Shown: positions 42,572-50,525 of the stretch, piece after piece | How the letters are laid out: each line of letters begins with the position of its first letter | Numbering within the stretch: position 1 is the first letter of the stretch | From: Massilia sp. Root351 | Lineage (GTDB): Bacteria > Pseudomonadota > Gammaproteobacteria > Burkholderiales > Burkholderiaceae_D | Assembly: GCF_001425045.1 (NCBI RefSeq) | Contig: NZ_LMDJ01000031.1 | Location: 405,232-469,231, forward strand | DNA length: 64,000 nucleotides | Direction: 5' to 3' | Program-made: the position numbers and the translations under genes | Notes under the pieces: model-generated | What the model was told of the DNA's origin: nothing | Database searches by the model: none | The model's input: only the letters and a program-made list of their open reading frames with translations

Positions 42572-43420
42572 TCAGGCGGCGGCAGGGGCTGCGGCCGGCC
42601 CTGCTGCGGATGCTGCCTGGACGGCGATGATGGCGGGCGGCGGCGGGGTGCCGGCCGACATGGTCAGCACTTCGTAGCCGGTTTCGGTCACCAGCACGGT
42701 GTGTTCCCACTGCGCCGACAGGCTGCGGTCCTTGGTCTTGATGGTCCAGCCGTCGTTCATCTCGCGGATTTCGCGGCGGCCGGCGTTGATCATCGGCTCG
42801 ATGGTGAAGATCATGCCGGCTTTCAGTTCGTCCAGCGTGCCGGGGCGGCCGTAGTGCAGCACTTGCGGTTCTTCGTGGAAGACCTTGCCGATGCCGTGGC
42901 CGCAGAATTCGCGCACCACGCTGTAGCCGGCTTTTTCAGCGTGCTGCTGGATCACGTGGCCGATATCGCCCAGGTGCGCGCCCGGCTTGACCTTGGAAAT
43001 GCCCAGCCACATGCATTCGTAGGTGATGTCGGACAGGCGCTTGGCCAGGATGGATGGTTCGCCGATAAAGAACATGCGGCTGTTGTCGCCATGGTAGCCA
43101 TCCTTGATGACGGTGATGTCCAGGTTCACCACGTCGCCGTTTTTCAGCACCTTGTCGCCCGGGATGCCGTGGCAGATCACGTCGTTGACGGAGGTGCAGA
43201 TGGCTTTAGGGTAGGGCGTGTAGCCGGGCGGGCAATAGTTCAGCGGGGCCGGGACGGTGCCCTGCACGTTGACCATGTATTCGTGGCACAGGCGGTCGAG
43301 TTCGCCGGTGGTGACGCCCGGTTTGACGAAAGGAGTGATGTAATCCAGCACTTCGGAGCCGAGGCGGCCTGCAACGCGCATGCCTTCGATGTCTTCGGCG
43401 GTATGGATGGTAATAGCCAT
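42572..43420 (-). CDS. map: type I methionine aminopeptidase
   Basis: A 282-aa metalloenzyme removing N-terminal methionine. Metal ligands are visible in VNLDITVIKDGYHGDNS (the two Asp), GHGIG (His), FTIEPMI (Glu) and WEHTVLVTE (Glu). The last ~28 residues form an Ala/Pro-rich extension beyond the usual end. In many Proteobacteria map is divergent from rpsB; here rpsB lies 14.5 kb away, with accessory genes between them. Confidence 0.97.
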   Translation of the reverse strand: MAITIHTAEDIEGMRVAGRLGSEVLDYITPFVKPGVTTGELDRLCHEYMVNVQGTVPAPLNYCPPGYTPYPKAICTSVNDVICHGIPGDKVLKNGDVVNLDITVIKDGYHGDNSRMFFIGEPSILAKRLSDITYECMWLGISKVKPGAHLGDIGHVIQQHAEKAGYSVVREFCGHGIGKVFHEEPQVLHYGRPGTLDELKAGMIFTIEPMINAGRREIREMNDGWTIKTKDRSLSAQWEHTVLVTETGYEVLTMSAGTPPPPAIIAVQAASAAGPAAAPAAA

Positions 43421-43624
43421 GGGGTAGGTAATCTGTGTGAAATGTATAGGTGAAATTATAAACGACCCACCACCTTCTCGCGGGATTCATGTCGTTGTTG
43501 TTTTGGCAATCTTGGCTGGGGAGGGGGTTTAGGCGGCTGGTGCAATGGATGTTTGCGGCTGTAACCTTCCCCCGCTGCCGGCGCGCAGCAGTCTTGCCGC
43601 AGGTCTATCCACGGTGGCCACGCG

Positions 43625-43658
43625 CTTGAAGTACGGGAGAGGGTGTACTTACTTCAAG
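43625..43658. promoter_or_regulatory. nested inverted repeats upstream of phd (probable autoregulatory operator)
   Basis: CTTGAAGTA (43625-43633) is inverted as TACTTCAAG (43650-43658), and inside it AAGTAC (43629-43634) pairs with GTACTT (43645-43650). The element ends 15 nt before the antitoxin ATG. Phd-type antitoxins repress their own operons through such palindromes. Confidence 0.6.
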
Positions 43659-43673
43659 TGTGTGGAGGAAAAA

Positions 43674-43928
43674 ATGGGCGCGACAAAATTGACGAGCAAG
43701 GAATTCGATCCCGATGCTGGCCAAGCCAGGAAGCCCGCCAGCGAAGAGCCTGTATTCATCTGCAAGCATGGCAAACCGGCGTATGTGCTGATGAGTATTG
43801 CGGAATTTCAACGCATTACCTCGGGCGGGCGGACAATTGCAGACCTGTTGTATATGCCGGAAGCGGCGGAGTTGGATATCGAATTCCCAGCCGCGCAAGA
43901 CTTGGCTCGGCCCGCTGAATTTTCCTAA
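43674..43928 (+). CDS. Phd/YefM-family antitoxin
   Basis: An 84-aa antitoxin: N-terminal TKLTSKEFDPDAGQARKPASEEPVFICKHGKPAYVLMSIAEFQRI matches the Phd/YefM DNA-binding fold (in pieces: FDPDAGQARK, GKPAYVLMS, EFQRI), with a C-terminal acidic toxin-neutralising stretch (PEAAELDIEFP). RBS GGAGG lies before the ATG. The toxin gene begins directly after its stop codon but is truncated, so this is now an orphan antitoxin. It may still repress its own promoter or neutralise a related toxin elsewhere. Confidence 0.85.
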   Translation: MGATKLTSKEFDPDAGQARKPASEEPVFICKHGKPAYVLMSIAEFQRITSGGRTIADLLYMPEAAELDIEFPAAQDLARPAEFS

Positions 43929-44105
43929 ATGTTCATTCTGGACACGAACGTCATTTCGGAACTGCGCAAAGCGGGCAAAGGCACTGCTGATGCCAACATG
44001 CTTGCCTGGGCAACCGGCATCCCGGTGGTCAACCTGTATTTGCCCGCAATCACGATCCACGAACTGGAATTAGGCATATTGCTTGCCGAGCGGCGCGACA
44101 TAAAG
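43929..44105 (+). pseudogene. truncated VapC-type PIN toxin
   Basis: The start matches a VapC/FitB ribonuclease: MFILDTNVISELRK (D5, E11 acidic positions), then ITIHELELGILLAERRD (E45). Normal toxins run to ~130-140 aa with two further acidic residues in a C-terminal block. Here similarity stops at about residue 59 and the frame runs on antisense through the DUF4019 gene to 44405, with no PIN-like sequence. The 3' half has been replaced, so the nuclease cannot be active. Confidence 0.8.
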
Positions 44106-44126
44106 TGCTCGGCGCCGGCGCGCCCG

Positions 44127-44546
44127 CTACCGGAGGAAGTAGCCGGAGACTTTCCAGTTGCCGTCCTTGGCGCGTGCTGGCGTGACGGTTTCGACCGCAT
44201 CCGGCTTGTTCGCAAAGGTGCTGGCGTAGACGATGACAACGTATTCGCCCTCCGGCGCTCCTGGCGGGTTCTTGGCGAACGTGGCCGATTTCACTGTCCT
44301 GCTTTTCAGCGGCCCAAGGGGCGCCCTGAGGGCTTGCAGCGCCTGTGTCCAATCCGACTGCGACACCGCCTTCTGGAACGGCTCCGCCGCTTCGGTCCAG
44401 GTTGAGGCGGCCCGGTTGCTGTCCGCCAGAGCAAGCCAGCTGCCTGCGGCGGCTTTAGCCTGCTCGACATCTTGCGCGCTTTGTGCCTGCGCCGTCAGGC
44501 TGAGGGTCATGCTTGCGCATGCGAGGAATTGTAAGATGCGTTTCAT
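44127..44546 (-). CDS. DUF4019-type exported protein
   Basis: A 139-aa protein with a signal peptide (cleavage after AQAQ) and a DUF4019-like core: VEQAKAAAGSWLALADS, WTQALQALRAPLGPLKSRTVKSA, GEYVVIVYASTFANK and KVSGYFLR at the end. The family is periplasmic with unknown function. The ATG at 44546 has AAGGA upstream. Its 3' end abuts the truncated vapC, so this gene, or a segment carrying it, probably came in with the event that cut the toxin. Confidence 0.75.
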   Translation of the reverse strand: MKRILQFLACASMTLSLTAQAQSAQDVEQAKAAAGSWLALADSNRAASTWTEAAEPFQKAVSQSDWTQALQALRAPLGPLKSRTVKSATFAKNPPGAPEGEYVVIVYASTFANKPDAVETVTPARAKDGNWKVSGYFLR

Positions 44547-44587
44547 TGAAGTCCTTGTAAGCCAATAGGATTTGTCAGGATAGCATC

Positions 44588-44683
44588 TCACCGTAAGCTG
44601 AAAATGCGAGCATCTTCGCTGTCCGCAATCCAGACTTGCGCTTCCTCGTCCCAGACAGCCACAATTTCCAGCGGGGTTTCCAT
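44588..44683 (-). pseudogene. remnant of a DUF1902/HicB-like gene
   Basis: A 31-codon frame reading METPLEIVAVWDEEAQVW, then IADSEDARIFSLR and a stop. The opening strongly resembles DUF1902/HicB-type antitoxins (xIVAVWDEEAQVWxAxSxD), which normally run ~70-80 aa. The similarity ends abruptly. It appears to be the 5' fragment of a second toxin-antitoxin gene in this junction. Confidence 0.6.
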
Positions 44684-44734
44684 AGAATGACTATAAGCAG
44701 GAAACCTTCGGCCGCAAGCTGCCGCAACGGCCAC

Positions 44735-45106
44735 TTATACGTGCTGGTCAAGGAAGACCGGGTTGCCGTCCGGGTCCAGCAGGATGGCGTAGGCGGGGCC
44801 GGTGGTGGTTTCGTCGGCTTCGGCGGTCAGGGTGACGCCGTCGGATTTGAGCTGGCGCTGGATCTCGCGGATGTCGGTGAATTCGGCCAGCGGCTGGGCG
44901 TTCTGGTCCCAGCCGGGATTGAAGGTGAGGGTGTTTTTGTCGAGCATGCCCTGGAACAGGCCGATGATGTGCTCGCCGTTCTTGAGGATGAGCCATTTGT
45001 TGGCCAGGTCGCCGCCGAAGGGTTTGAAACCAAGTTTCTCGTAGAAGGCCAGCGATGCTGCGATGTCCTTTACGGCCAGGCTGACAGAGAATGCGCCGAG
45101 TTTCAT
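44735..45106 (-). CDS. VOC-superfamily (glyoxalase/bleomycin-resistance fold) protein
   Basis: A 123-aa protein with the paired beta-alpha-beta-beta-beta fold: FSVSLAVKDIAASLAFYEKLGFK at the start and GPAYAILLDPDGNPVFLDQH at the end. Such proteins bind a metal and act on small electrophiles or give resistance; the substrate cannot be told. RBS GGAG precedes the ATG. It is divergent from the SoxH-like gene. Confidence 0.85.
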   Translation of the reverse strand: MKLGAFSVSLAVKDIAASLAFYEKLGFKPFGGDLANKWLILKNGEHIIGLFQGMLDKNTLTFNPGWDQNAQPLAEFTDIREIQRQLKSDGVTLTAEADETTTGPAYAILLDPDGNPVFLDQHV

Positions 45107-45219
45107 GTTGTCTCCAGGAGTGTGGTCAGGAAGATAATACTACAGGGTTGCTGGCCGGACATGACCTAAGCTTGGTCCTTTGTGGCAAGATGGTAAACAT
45201 CTAACTTGCGAGGATAGTC

Positions 45220-45231
45220 ATATGCGCATAT
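45220..45231. promoter_or_regulatory. 12-bp perfect palindrome over the start of the SoxH-like gene
   Basis: ATATGCGCATAT (45220-45231) contains the ATG of the metallo-hydrolase gene. It shares ATATGCG and CATAT with the element upstream of soxC (47130-47149). It may be a binding site of the ArsR-type regulator of this cluster, but the codons of the gene itself may also explain it. Confidence 0.35.
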
Positions 45232-46220
45232 ATGCCGCCGCATCCGGCAGGGCGATGCAGGGGTTGCTCTTGCTCTTGCTGTTGCTGGGATGCGCGCAGG
45301 CCGCCGCATCCGCGCCGCCGCTTGCGCTGACGCCGATTAAGCTGACGCCGATCCAGGTGGCGCCCCAGGTCTATTACTTCCAGGGCCAGGCCGGCATGGC
45401 GAGCGTGCAGAACAAGGGCTTCATGTCGAATGCCGGTTTTGTTGTCACGCGCGACGGGGTGGTGGTGTTCGACGCGCTGGCCACGCCGGTGTTGGGCGAG
45501 GCCATGCTGAAGGCGATTGCGGGCGTGACCGCGCAGCCGGTGCGCCGGGTGGTGGTGAGCCACTACCACGCCGATCATTTCTACGGCCTGCAAGCGTTCA
45601 AGCTGCAGGGCGCCGAGATCTGGGCGCATGGCGCGGGCAAGGCCACGCTCATGTCCGAGTTCACGCAGACCCGCCTCGCCGAGCGCCGCGCGTCGCTGGC
45701 GCCGTGGGTGGACGGCGCCACCCGGCTGCTGGCCGCCGACCGCTGGCTGGAGTTCGGCGCGGACAAGCAACTCAAGTTCGAACTGGGCGGCACGCGTTTC
45801 ACGCTGCTCGACGTGGGCGGCGCGCATTCGCCGGAGGACTTGATGCTGTATGTGGAGGACGCGCAGGTGCTGTTCGCGGGCGACCTGTTCTTCACCGGCC
45901 GCATCCCATTCGTGGGCGAGGCGGACAGCAAGGCCTGGCTGCAGGCGCTGGCGCGCTTTCCCGCCGCGCCCAAGGTGGTGATCCCCGGCCACGGTCCCGC
46001 GTCCAGCAAGCCGCAGGCCGATCTGGCGCTGACCACCAGCTATCTGCTCTATCTGCGCGAGCAAATGGGCAGGGCGGTGGCGGACATGCAGACCTTCGAC
46101 GAGGCTTACCAGCAAGTGGACTGGAGCCGCTTTGAGCAGTATCCTGCGTTCAAGGAAGCCAATCGCATCAACGCCTACGGCACCTATCTGCTGCTTGAGC
46201 GCGAGAGCCTCGGCAAATAA
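45222..46220 (+). CDS. SoxH-like metallo-beta-lactamase-fold hydrolase
   Basis: A 332-aa exported metallo-hydrolase with the zinc motif H114-Y-H116-A-D118-H119 (VVSHYHADHFYG) and a further His/Asp set (GGAHSPED, FAGDLFF, VIPGHGP). The hydrophobic N-terminus ends in LLGC, a possible lipobox (C24). Proteins of this type (SoxH / quinoprotein-relay zinc hydrolases) occur next to sox genes. RBS GAGG precedes the ATG. It is the first gene of the rightward sulfur-oxidation block. Confidence 0.82.
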   Translation: MRIYAAASGRAMQGLLLLLLLLGCAQAAASAPPLALTPIKLTPIQVAPQVYYFQGQAGMASVQNKGFMSNAGFVVTRDGVVVFDALATPVLGEAMLKAIAGVTAQPVRRVVVSHYHADHFYGLQAFKLQGAEIWAHGAGKATLMSEFTQTRLAERRASLAPWVDGATRLLAADRWLEFGADKQLKFELGGTRFTLLDVGGAHSPEDLMLYVEDAQVLFAGDLFFTGRIPFVGEADSKAWLQALARFPAAPKVVIPGHGPASSKPQADLALTTSYLLYLREQMGRAVADMQTFDEAYQQVDWSRFEQYPAFKEANRINAYGTYLLLERESLGK

Positions 46221-46243
46221 CAAAACCAACCTGAGGAGATTTC

Positions 46244-46675
46244 ATGAAGCTGCTGCGCACTTTCTTCGCTGTCCTGTTTGCGCTACTGGCGCTGATTCCC
46301 GCTGCCGCTACGGCTGCCACGCCGCAAATCAAGGTGGTCTACCACGTCAACAACAGCGACGGCGCCACGGCCGTGTTGAACAACATCCGCAACCACCTGA
46401 ACGCCAGCCCTGCGGCGAAAATCGTCGTGGTCACGCACGGTCCCGGCATCGACTTCTTGCTGGACGGCGTCAAGAACGCCAACGGCAATCCTTACGATAT
46501 CCCGGTGCAGGAACTGGCCGATCGCGGCGTGGAGTTCCGGGTCTGCAAGAACACGCTGGACGCGCGCAAACTGGACAAGTCGAAACTGCTGCCGGAGACG
46601 AAGATCGTGCCGTCCGGCGTGGCCGAGATCGCGCGGCTGCAAGCGGAGGAGGGCTTCGTCTACCTGAAGCCTTGA
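46244..46675 (+). CDS. exported DsrE-like protein
   Basis: A 143-aa protein with a signal peptide (after ATAA) and a DsrE/F-like Rossmann-type fold: IKVVYHVNNSDGATAVLNNIRNHL, KIVVVTHGPGIDFLL, and VEFRVCKNTL with one conserved cysteine (C101). DsrE-like proteins carry sulfur as persulfide in other pathways; a periplasmic version beside sox genes suggests a sulfane-sulfur carrier (inference). It is 23 nt after the SoxH-like gene. Confidence 0.82.
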   Translation: MKLLRTFFAVLFALLALIPAAATAATPQIKVVYHVNNSDGATAVLNNIRNHLNASPAAKIVVVTHGPGIDFLLDGVKNANGNPYDIPVQELADRGVEFRVCKNTLDARKLDKSKLLPETKIVPSGVAEIARLQAEEGFVYLKP

Positions 46676-46709
46676 TATAATTGTTCCCCCAACCGTCGAT
46701 GAGAATTCC

Positions 46710-47078
46710 GTGGATAACCGCTTAAGCAAAGAGCAGATGGCCGAATTGTTCGAGGAAGTCTCGAACGTCTTCTTTTTGCTGTCCGAACCGACGCGCCTGA
46801 AAATCCTGCACAGCCTGTGCCACGGCGAACGCGCCGTCAACGAGATCGTGGCGGAAATCGAGGCCAGCCAGGCCAACGTGTCGCGCCAGATCAATATGCT
46901 GTTCCGCGCCAAGATCCTGGCGCGCCGCAAGGAGGGTACGCAGGTCTACTACCGCATCGACGATCCCGCCACGCTGGGCATCTGCCAGAACGTGTGCGCG
47001 CGTGTCAGCGCCGACATCCTGGCCCGCAGCGGCCAGCGTCCCGAACCGCAGCCCATCCTGGTCGCGGCCGAAGCCTGA
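46710..47078 (+). CDS. ArsR-family repressor, probable sulfane-sulfur-responsive SoxR
   Basis: A 122-aa winged-helix protein (FFLLSEPTRLKILHSLCHGERAVNEIVAEI, ASQANVSRQINMLFRAKI, ARRKEGTQVYYRI). Cysteines C37, C92 and C96 could form the persulfide/tetrasulfide switch known for BigR/SqrR/SoxR regulators of sulfur oxidation. The start is GTG at 46710 with GAG upstream. It precedes soxC by 109 nt; that gap holds palindromes suited to its binding. Confidence 0.85.
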   Translation: MDNRLSKEQMAELFEEVSNVFFLLSEPTRLKILHSLCHGERAVNEIVAEIEASQANVSRQINMLFRAKILARRKEGTQVYYRIDDPATLGICQNVCARVSADILARSGQRPEPQPILVAAEA

Positions 47079-47110
47079 AACCGGTATTGGCCGTGTTTTT
47101 TTGCCACATC

Positions 47111-47149
47111 GCGAAATTTCTTTTCGCAAATATGCGTGATTAGTCATAT
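47111..47149 (+). promoter_or_regulatory. palindromic operators upstream of soxC
   Basis: Two inverted repeats: GCGAAA (47111-47116) with TTTCGC (47122-47127), spacer TTTCT; and ATATG (47130-47134) with CATAT (47145-47149), spacer 10. The second resembles ArsR-family half-sites and shares ATATGCG with the start region of the SoxH-like gene. Probable control sites for the sox operon. Confidence 0.5.
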
Positions 47150-47187
47150 ACTCCAGTTCAAGCAGTCAACAAGAATGAGGAGACGGC

Positions 47188-48540
47188 ATGGCGGGCGAAG
47201 CATCTAAGCCTGGGCGCATCTTGCGCGCCCCTGAAAATTTCGTGGATAGCCAGCTGGCGCTGGACATCACCAACAATGGCATGAACGACCAGCGGCGCAG
47301 CTTCCTGCGCAAAAGCTTCCTGGCCGCCGGCGCGGCCATGGCGAGCGGCACGGCCCTCGGCCAGGCGCCAGCCGGCGGCGACCCCGCCATCCTGAAGCTG
47401 CCGGAGCATTCCACGTCGTTGGGCAAACCGGTGGCGACCAACCCTTACGGCATACCGTCGCGCTTCGAAGGCGCGCTGCAGCGGCGCGAGTCGCCGGGCC
47501 TGACGCGCGTGAATGCGGCCTCCGTTTCGTTCACGCCGCTGCAAAGCCTGTTCGGCATCATCACCCCCAGCGGCCTGCATTTCGAGCGCCACCACCAGGG
47601 CTGGCATGACATCGATCCAAGCCAGCACCGGCTGATGGTCAATGGCCTGGTGCGCCAGCAAAAAGTCTACAGTATGGACGACCTGATGCGCCTGCCGTCC
47701 GTGTCGCGCATGCACTTCATCGAATGCGGCGCCAACACCGCCATGGAATGGGGCAATGTCGCGGTGCCGTCGGTGCAGTATTCGCATGGCATGCTGAGCT
47801 GCAGCGAGTTTACCGGCGTGCCGTTGTCGGTGCTGCTGGATGACTGCGGCTACGACAAGAAGACCGCCCGTTTCGTGCTGGCCGAAGGCGCGGACGGCTC
47901 CGGCATGACGCGCACCATCTCCATCGAGCGCGCGCTGGACGACGTGATCGTGGCCTGGGCCATGAACGGCGAAATGCTGCGTCCCGAGAACGGCTATCCG
48001 CTGCGCCTGGTGGTGCCGGGTGTGCAGGGCGTGTCGTGGGTGAAGTGGCTGCGCCGCATCGAGGTCGGTGACCAGCCATACGCCACCAAGGACGAGGCGA
48101 TCCATTACGTCGATGCGATGCCGGACGGGATGTACCGCCAGTACACCGGCATCCAGGAATGCAAGTCCGTAATCACCACGCCGTCTGCGGGGCAGCGGCT
48201 GCTCGATACGGGCTTCTACAACATCACCGGCCTGGCCTGGTCGGGCAGGGGCAAGATCAAGCGCGTGGATGTATCCACCGACGGCGGGCGTAACTGGCGC
48301 ACCGCACGCCTGGAATCGCCGCTGCTGCCGAAGTGCCTGACCCGCTTCAATATCGACTGGACTTGGGACGGCGCGCCGGCCGTGCTGCAGGCGCGCGCCA
48401 TCGATGAAACCGGCTACGTGCAGCCGAAGATCAACGAGCTGCGTGCCGTACGCGGCACGCGCTCCATTTATCACAACAACGCCATCCAGTCTTGGCAAGT
48501 GGCAGCGTCCGGGGAGGTGTCGAATGTCCAGGTTTATTAA
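47188..48540 (+). CDS. soxC: sulfur dehydrogenase molybdenum subunit SoxC
   Basis: A 450-aa Tat-exported molybdoenzyme subunit. Tat motif QRRSFLRKSFL (about 36-45); the molybdenum-ligand cysteine C180 lies in MHFIECGANTAMEWG. The C-terminal Mo-co dimerisation (Ig-like) domain includes KRVDVSTDGGRNW. With SoxD it removes six electrons from the SoxY-bound sulfane, enabling full oxidation to sulfate. RBS GAGGAG precedes the ATG at 47188. Its 3' end overlaps soxD by 17 nt. Confidence 0.95.
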   Translation: MAGEASKPGRILRAPENFVDSQLALDITNNGMNDQRRSFLRKSFLAAGAAMASGTALGQAPAGGDPAILKLPEHSTSLGKPVATNPYGIPSRFEGALQRRESPGLTRVNAASVSFTPLQSLFGIITPSGLHFERHHQGWHDIDPSQHRLMVNGLVRQQKVYSMDDLMRLPSVSRMHFIECGANTAMEWGNVAVPSVQYSHGMLSCSEFTGVPLSVLLDDCGYDKKTARFVLAEGADGSGMTRTISIERALDDVIVAWAMNGEMLRPENGYPLRLVVPGVQGVSWVKWLRRIEVGDQPYATKDEAIHYVDAMPDGMYRQYTGIQECKSVITTPSAGQRLLDTGFYNITGLAWSGRGKIKRVDVSTDGGRNWRTARLESPLLPKCLTRFNIDWTWDGAPAVLQARAIDETGYVQPKINELRAVRGTRSIYHNNAIQSWQVAASGEVSNVQVY

Positions 48541-49621
48541 GGCAGCCGTGGCGCTGCTGTGCGCCGCCGCTTCGTGCACGCTGCTGGCCGCACCGCCCTA
48601 CGCCAATGTGGGCCGGTCCGCCACGCCGCAGGAAGTGGCCGCATGGGATATCGATGTGCGGCCCGATTTCAAGGGCTTGCCCAAGGGTTCGGGCAGCGTG
48701 GTCAAGGGCATGGAAGTGTGGGAGGGGAAGTGCGCGTCCTGCCACGGTACTTTCGGCGAGTCCAATGAAGTATTTACGCCGATAGTCGGCGGCACGACCA
48801 AGGAAGATGTCAAGTCCGGCCGGGTGGCGTCGTTGCGCGACAACAAACAGCCGCAGCGCACCACGATGATGAAGGTGGCCACGGTGTCCACGCTGTGGGA
48901 CTATATCAACCGCGCCATGCCGTGGACCGCGCCCAAGACGCTGACCACGGAGGAAGTGTATGCGGTAACCGCTTATATCCTGAACATGGCGGAAGTGGTG
49001 CCCGACGACTTTGTGCTGTCGGACCGGAATATCGCCGAAGTGCAGGCGCGCATGCCGAACCGCAACGGCATGACGCAGGCGCATGGCATGTGGGACGTGA
49101 AGGGCAAGCCGGACGTGCGCAGCACGGCCTGCATGAGCAACTGCGGCGACGTGAAGCTGCGCTCGGAACTGCCCGAGGCGGCGCGCAATGTGCACGGTGA
49201 CCTGGCCGCGCAGAACCGCAGCTTCGGTGCAGTGCGCGGCGTGGACACCACCCAGCCTGCGCCTCGGGCCGCGCTGGTGGGCAGGGCGCCGGTGGCTGCC
49301 TCGACTTCCAGCGCGCTTGCCGTGGCAGCGGTGTCCGCGCCGGCGCCGGCCGTGGCCAAGGCGCCGACCGGCGGACTGGCGCTGGCCAAGCAGAACGCGT
49401 GCATGGCTTGCCACGGCGTGGGCAACAAGATTGTCGGCCCGGCGCTGCGCGACATCGCCGCCAAGTACAGGGGCGACGCGGCGGCGGCGCAGCGCCTGGC
49501 GGGCAAGGTGAAGGCGGGCAGTGCGGGCGCCTGGGGACCGGTGCCGATGCCGGCCCAGGGCCATTTGAAGGACGAAGACATTGCAGTGATGGTCGGCTGG
49601 ATACTGGACGGCGCCAAGTAG
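48524..49621 (+). CDS. soxD: dihaem cytochrome c SoxD
   Basis: The 365-aa electron-accepting subunit of the SoxCD sulfur dehydrogenase. It has a signal peptide (after LLAA) and two haem sites: CASCH (C70, C73, H74) and CMACH (C293, C296, H297), joined by an Ala/Pro-rich linker (~250-285). The ATG at 48524 has GGGGAGG upstream and overlaps soxC by 17 nt. Confidence 0.94.
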   Translation: MSRFIKAAVALLCAAASCTLLAAPPYANVGRSATPQEVAAWDIDVRPDFKGLPKGSGSVVKGMEVWEGKCASCHGTFGESNEVFTPIVGGTTKEDVKSGRVASLRDNKQPQRTTMMKVATVSTLWDYINRAMPWTAPKTLTTEEVYAVTAYILNMAEVVPDDFVLSDRNIAEVQARMPNRNGMTQAHGMWDVKGKPDVRSTACMSNCGDVKLRSELPEAARNVHGDLAAQNRSFGAVRGVDTTQPAPRAALVGRAPVAASTSSALAVAAVSAPAPAVAKAPTGGLALAKQNACMACHGVGNKIVGPALRDIAAKYRGDAAAAQRLAGKVKAGSAGAWGPVPMPAQGHLKDEDIAVMVGWILDGAK

Positions 49622-49660
49622 GCGCACTCCGGGCAGCCATATTAATAAAGGGAGACTTCA

Positions 49661-50122
49661 ATGAATCAGAATCGACGGGATGCCCTGCGCATCGGTTCCA
49701 TCCTCGGCCTGGCAATCACGGCCGGCCTGCTCAAGCCAAGCGACGTGTTCGCCGCCGACTGGCAGGCCAGCGTGTTCGACGCCAAGTCGCTGGAAGCTGC
49801 GCTGAAAGCCATGGGCGGCGACACCTTCACCACCAGCAAGGACGTGGCCGTAACCGGCCCGGACATCGCCGAGAACGGCGCCGTGGTGCCCGTGTCGGTG
49901 TCGAGCAGCGTGCCGAACACCGAAATGATCGCCATCCTGGTGGAGAAGAATCCGAATCCGCTGTCGGCCAGCTTCAAGATCCCCGCCGGCACCGAAGCGG
50001 CGGTGAGTACCCGCGTGAAAATGGGTGGCACCTCGAACGTGCACGCGCTGGTGAAGGCGGACGGCAAGTGGTACGTCGCCAGCAAGGAAATCAAGGTCAC
50101 CCTCGGCGGCTGCGGCGGTTGA
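49661..50122 (+). CDS. soxY: sulfur carrier SoxY
   Basis: A 153-aa carrier that holds the thiosulfate-derived sulfane on a C-terminal cysteine. The Tat-like N-terminus is NRRDALRIGSILGLA, followed by an Ig-like body, and it ends in GGCGG (C151), the diagnostic swinging arm. SoxY and SoxZ form a heterodimer and pass between SoxXA, SoxB and SoxCD. RBS GGGAG precedes the ATG, 39 nt after soxD. Confidence 0.97.
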   Translation: MNQNRRDALRIGSILGLAITAGLLKPSDVFAADWQASVFDAKSLEAALKAMGGDTFTTSKDVAVTGPDIAENGAVVPVSVSSSVPNTEMIAILVEKNPNPLSASFKIPAGTEAAVSTRVKMGGTSNVHALVKADGKWYVASKEIKVTLGGCGG

Positions 50123-50155
50123 TACGCTCCTACTAACCAATTCAAGGAATACATC

Positions 50156-50467
50156 ATGGGCAATCCGATGCGCATCCGCGCCAACGCCAGCGGCGACACC
50201 GTCGAAGTCAAAGTGCTGATCCGCCACGACATGGAAACCGGCCAGCGCAAAGACGCTTCCGGCCAGGCGGTGCCGGCGCACTTCATCCAGACCCTGGTCG
50301 CCACCTGCAAGGACAAGGTCGTGCTGGACGCGCAGTTCGGCACCTCGGTGTCGAAAGACCCCTTCCTGTCCTTCAAGTTCAAGGGCGGCGCCAAGGGCGA
50401 CAAAGTGGTCGTCAAATGGACCGACAACAAGGGCGACAGCCGCACCGACGAAGTGGTCGTCGCTTAA
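50156..50467 (+). CDS. soxZ: SoxZ
   Basis: A 103-aa Ig-like partner of SoxY with no signal peptide; it is exported with SoxY. It reads NPMRIRANASGDTVEVKVLI, then HFIQTLVATCKDKVVL and FKGGAKGDKVVVKWTDNKG, as in known SoxZ proteins. AAGGA precedes the ATG, 33 nt after soxY. Confidence 0.96.
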   Translation: MGNPMRIRANASGDTVEVKVLIRHDMETGQRKDASGQAVPAHFIQTLVATCKDKVVLDAQFGTSVSKDPFLSFKFKGGAKGDKVVVKWTDNKGDSRTDEVVVA

Positions 50468-50525
50468 CAGTAGCACCCGGCAGCAAGTGGCGCAGACCAC
50501 CCACCTGAAAAGAAACGGAGACGCA

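Noticed and set aside
43929..44405. 158-codon open frame starting as VapC, taken as a full toxin
   Set aside because: Only the first ~59 residues resemble VapC; the rest is antisense of the DUF4019 gene and lacks PIN-domain residues. Called a truncated pseudogene instead.
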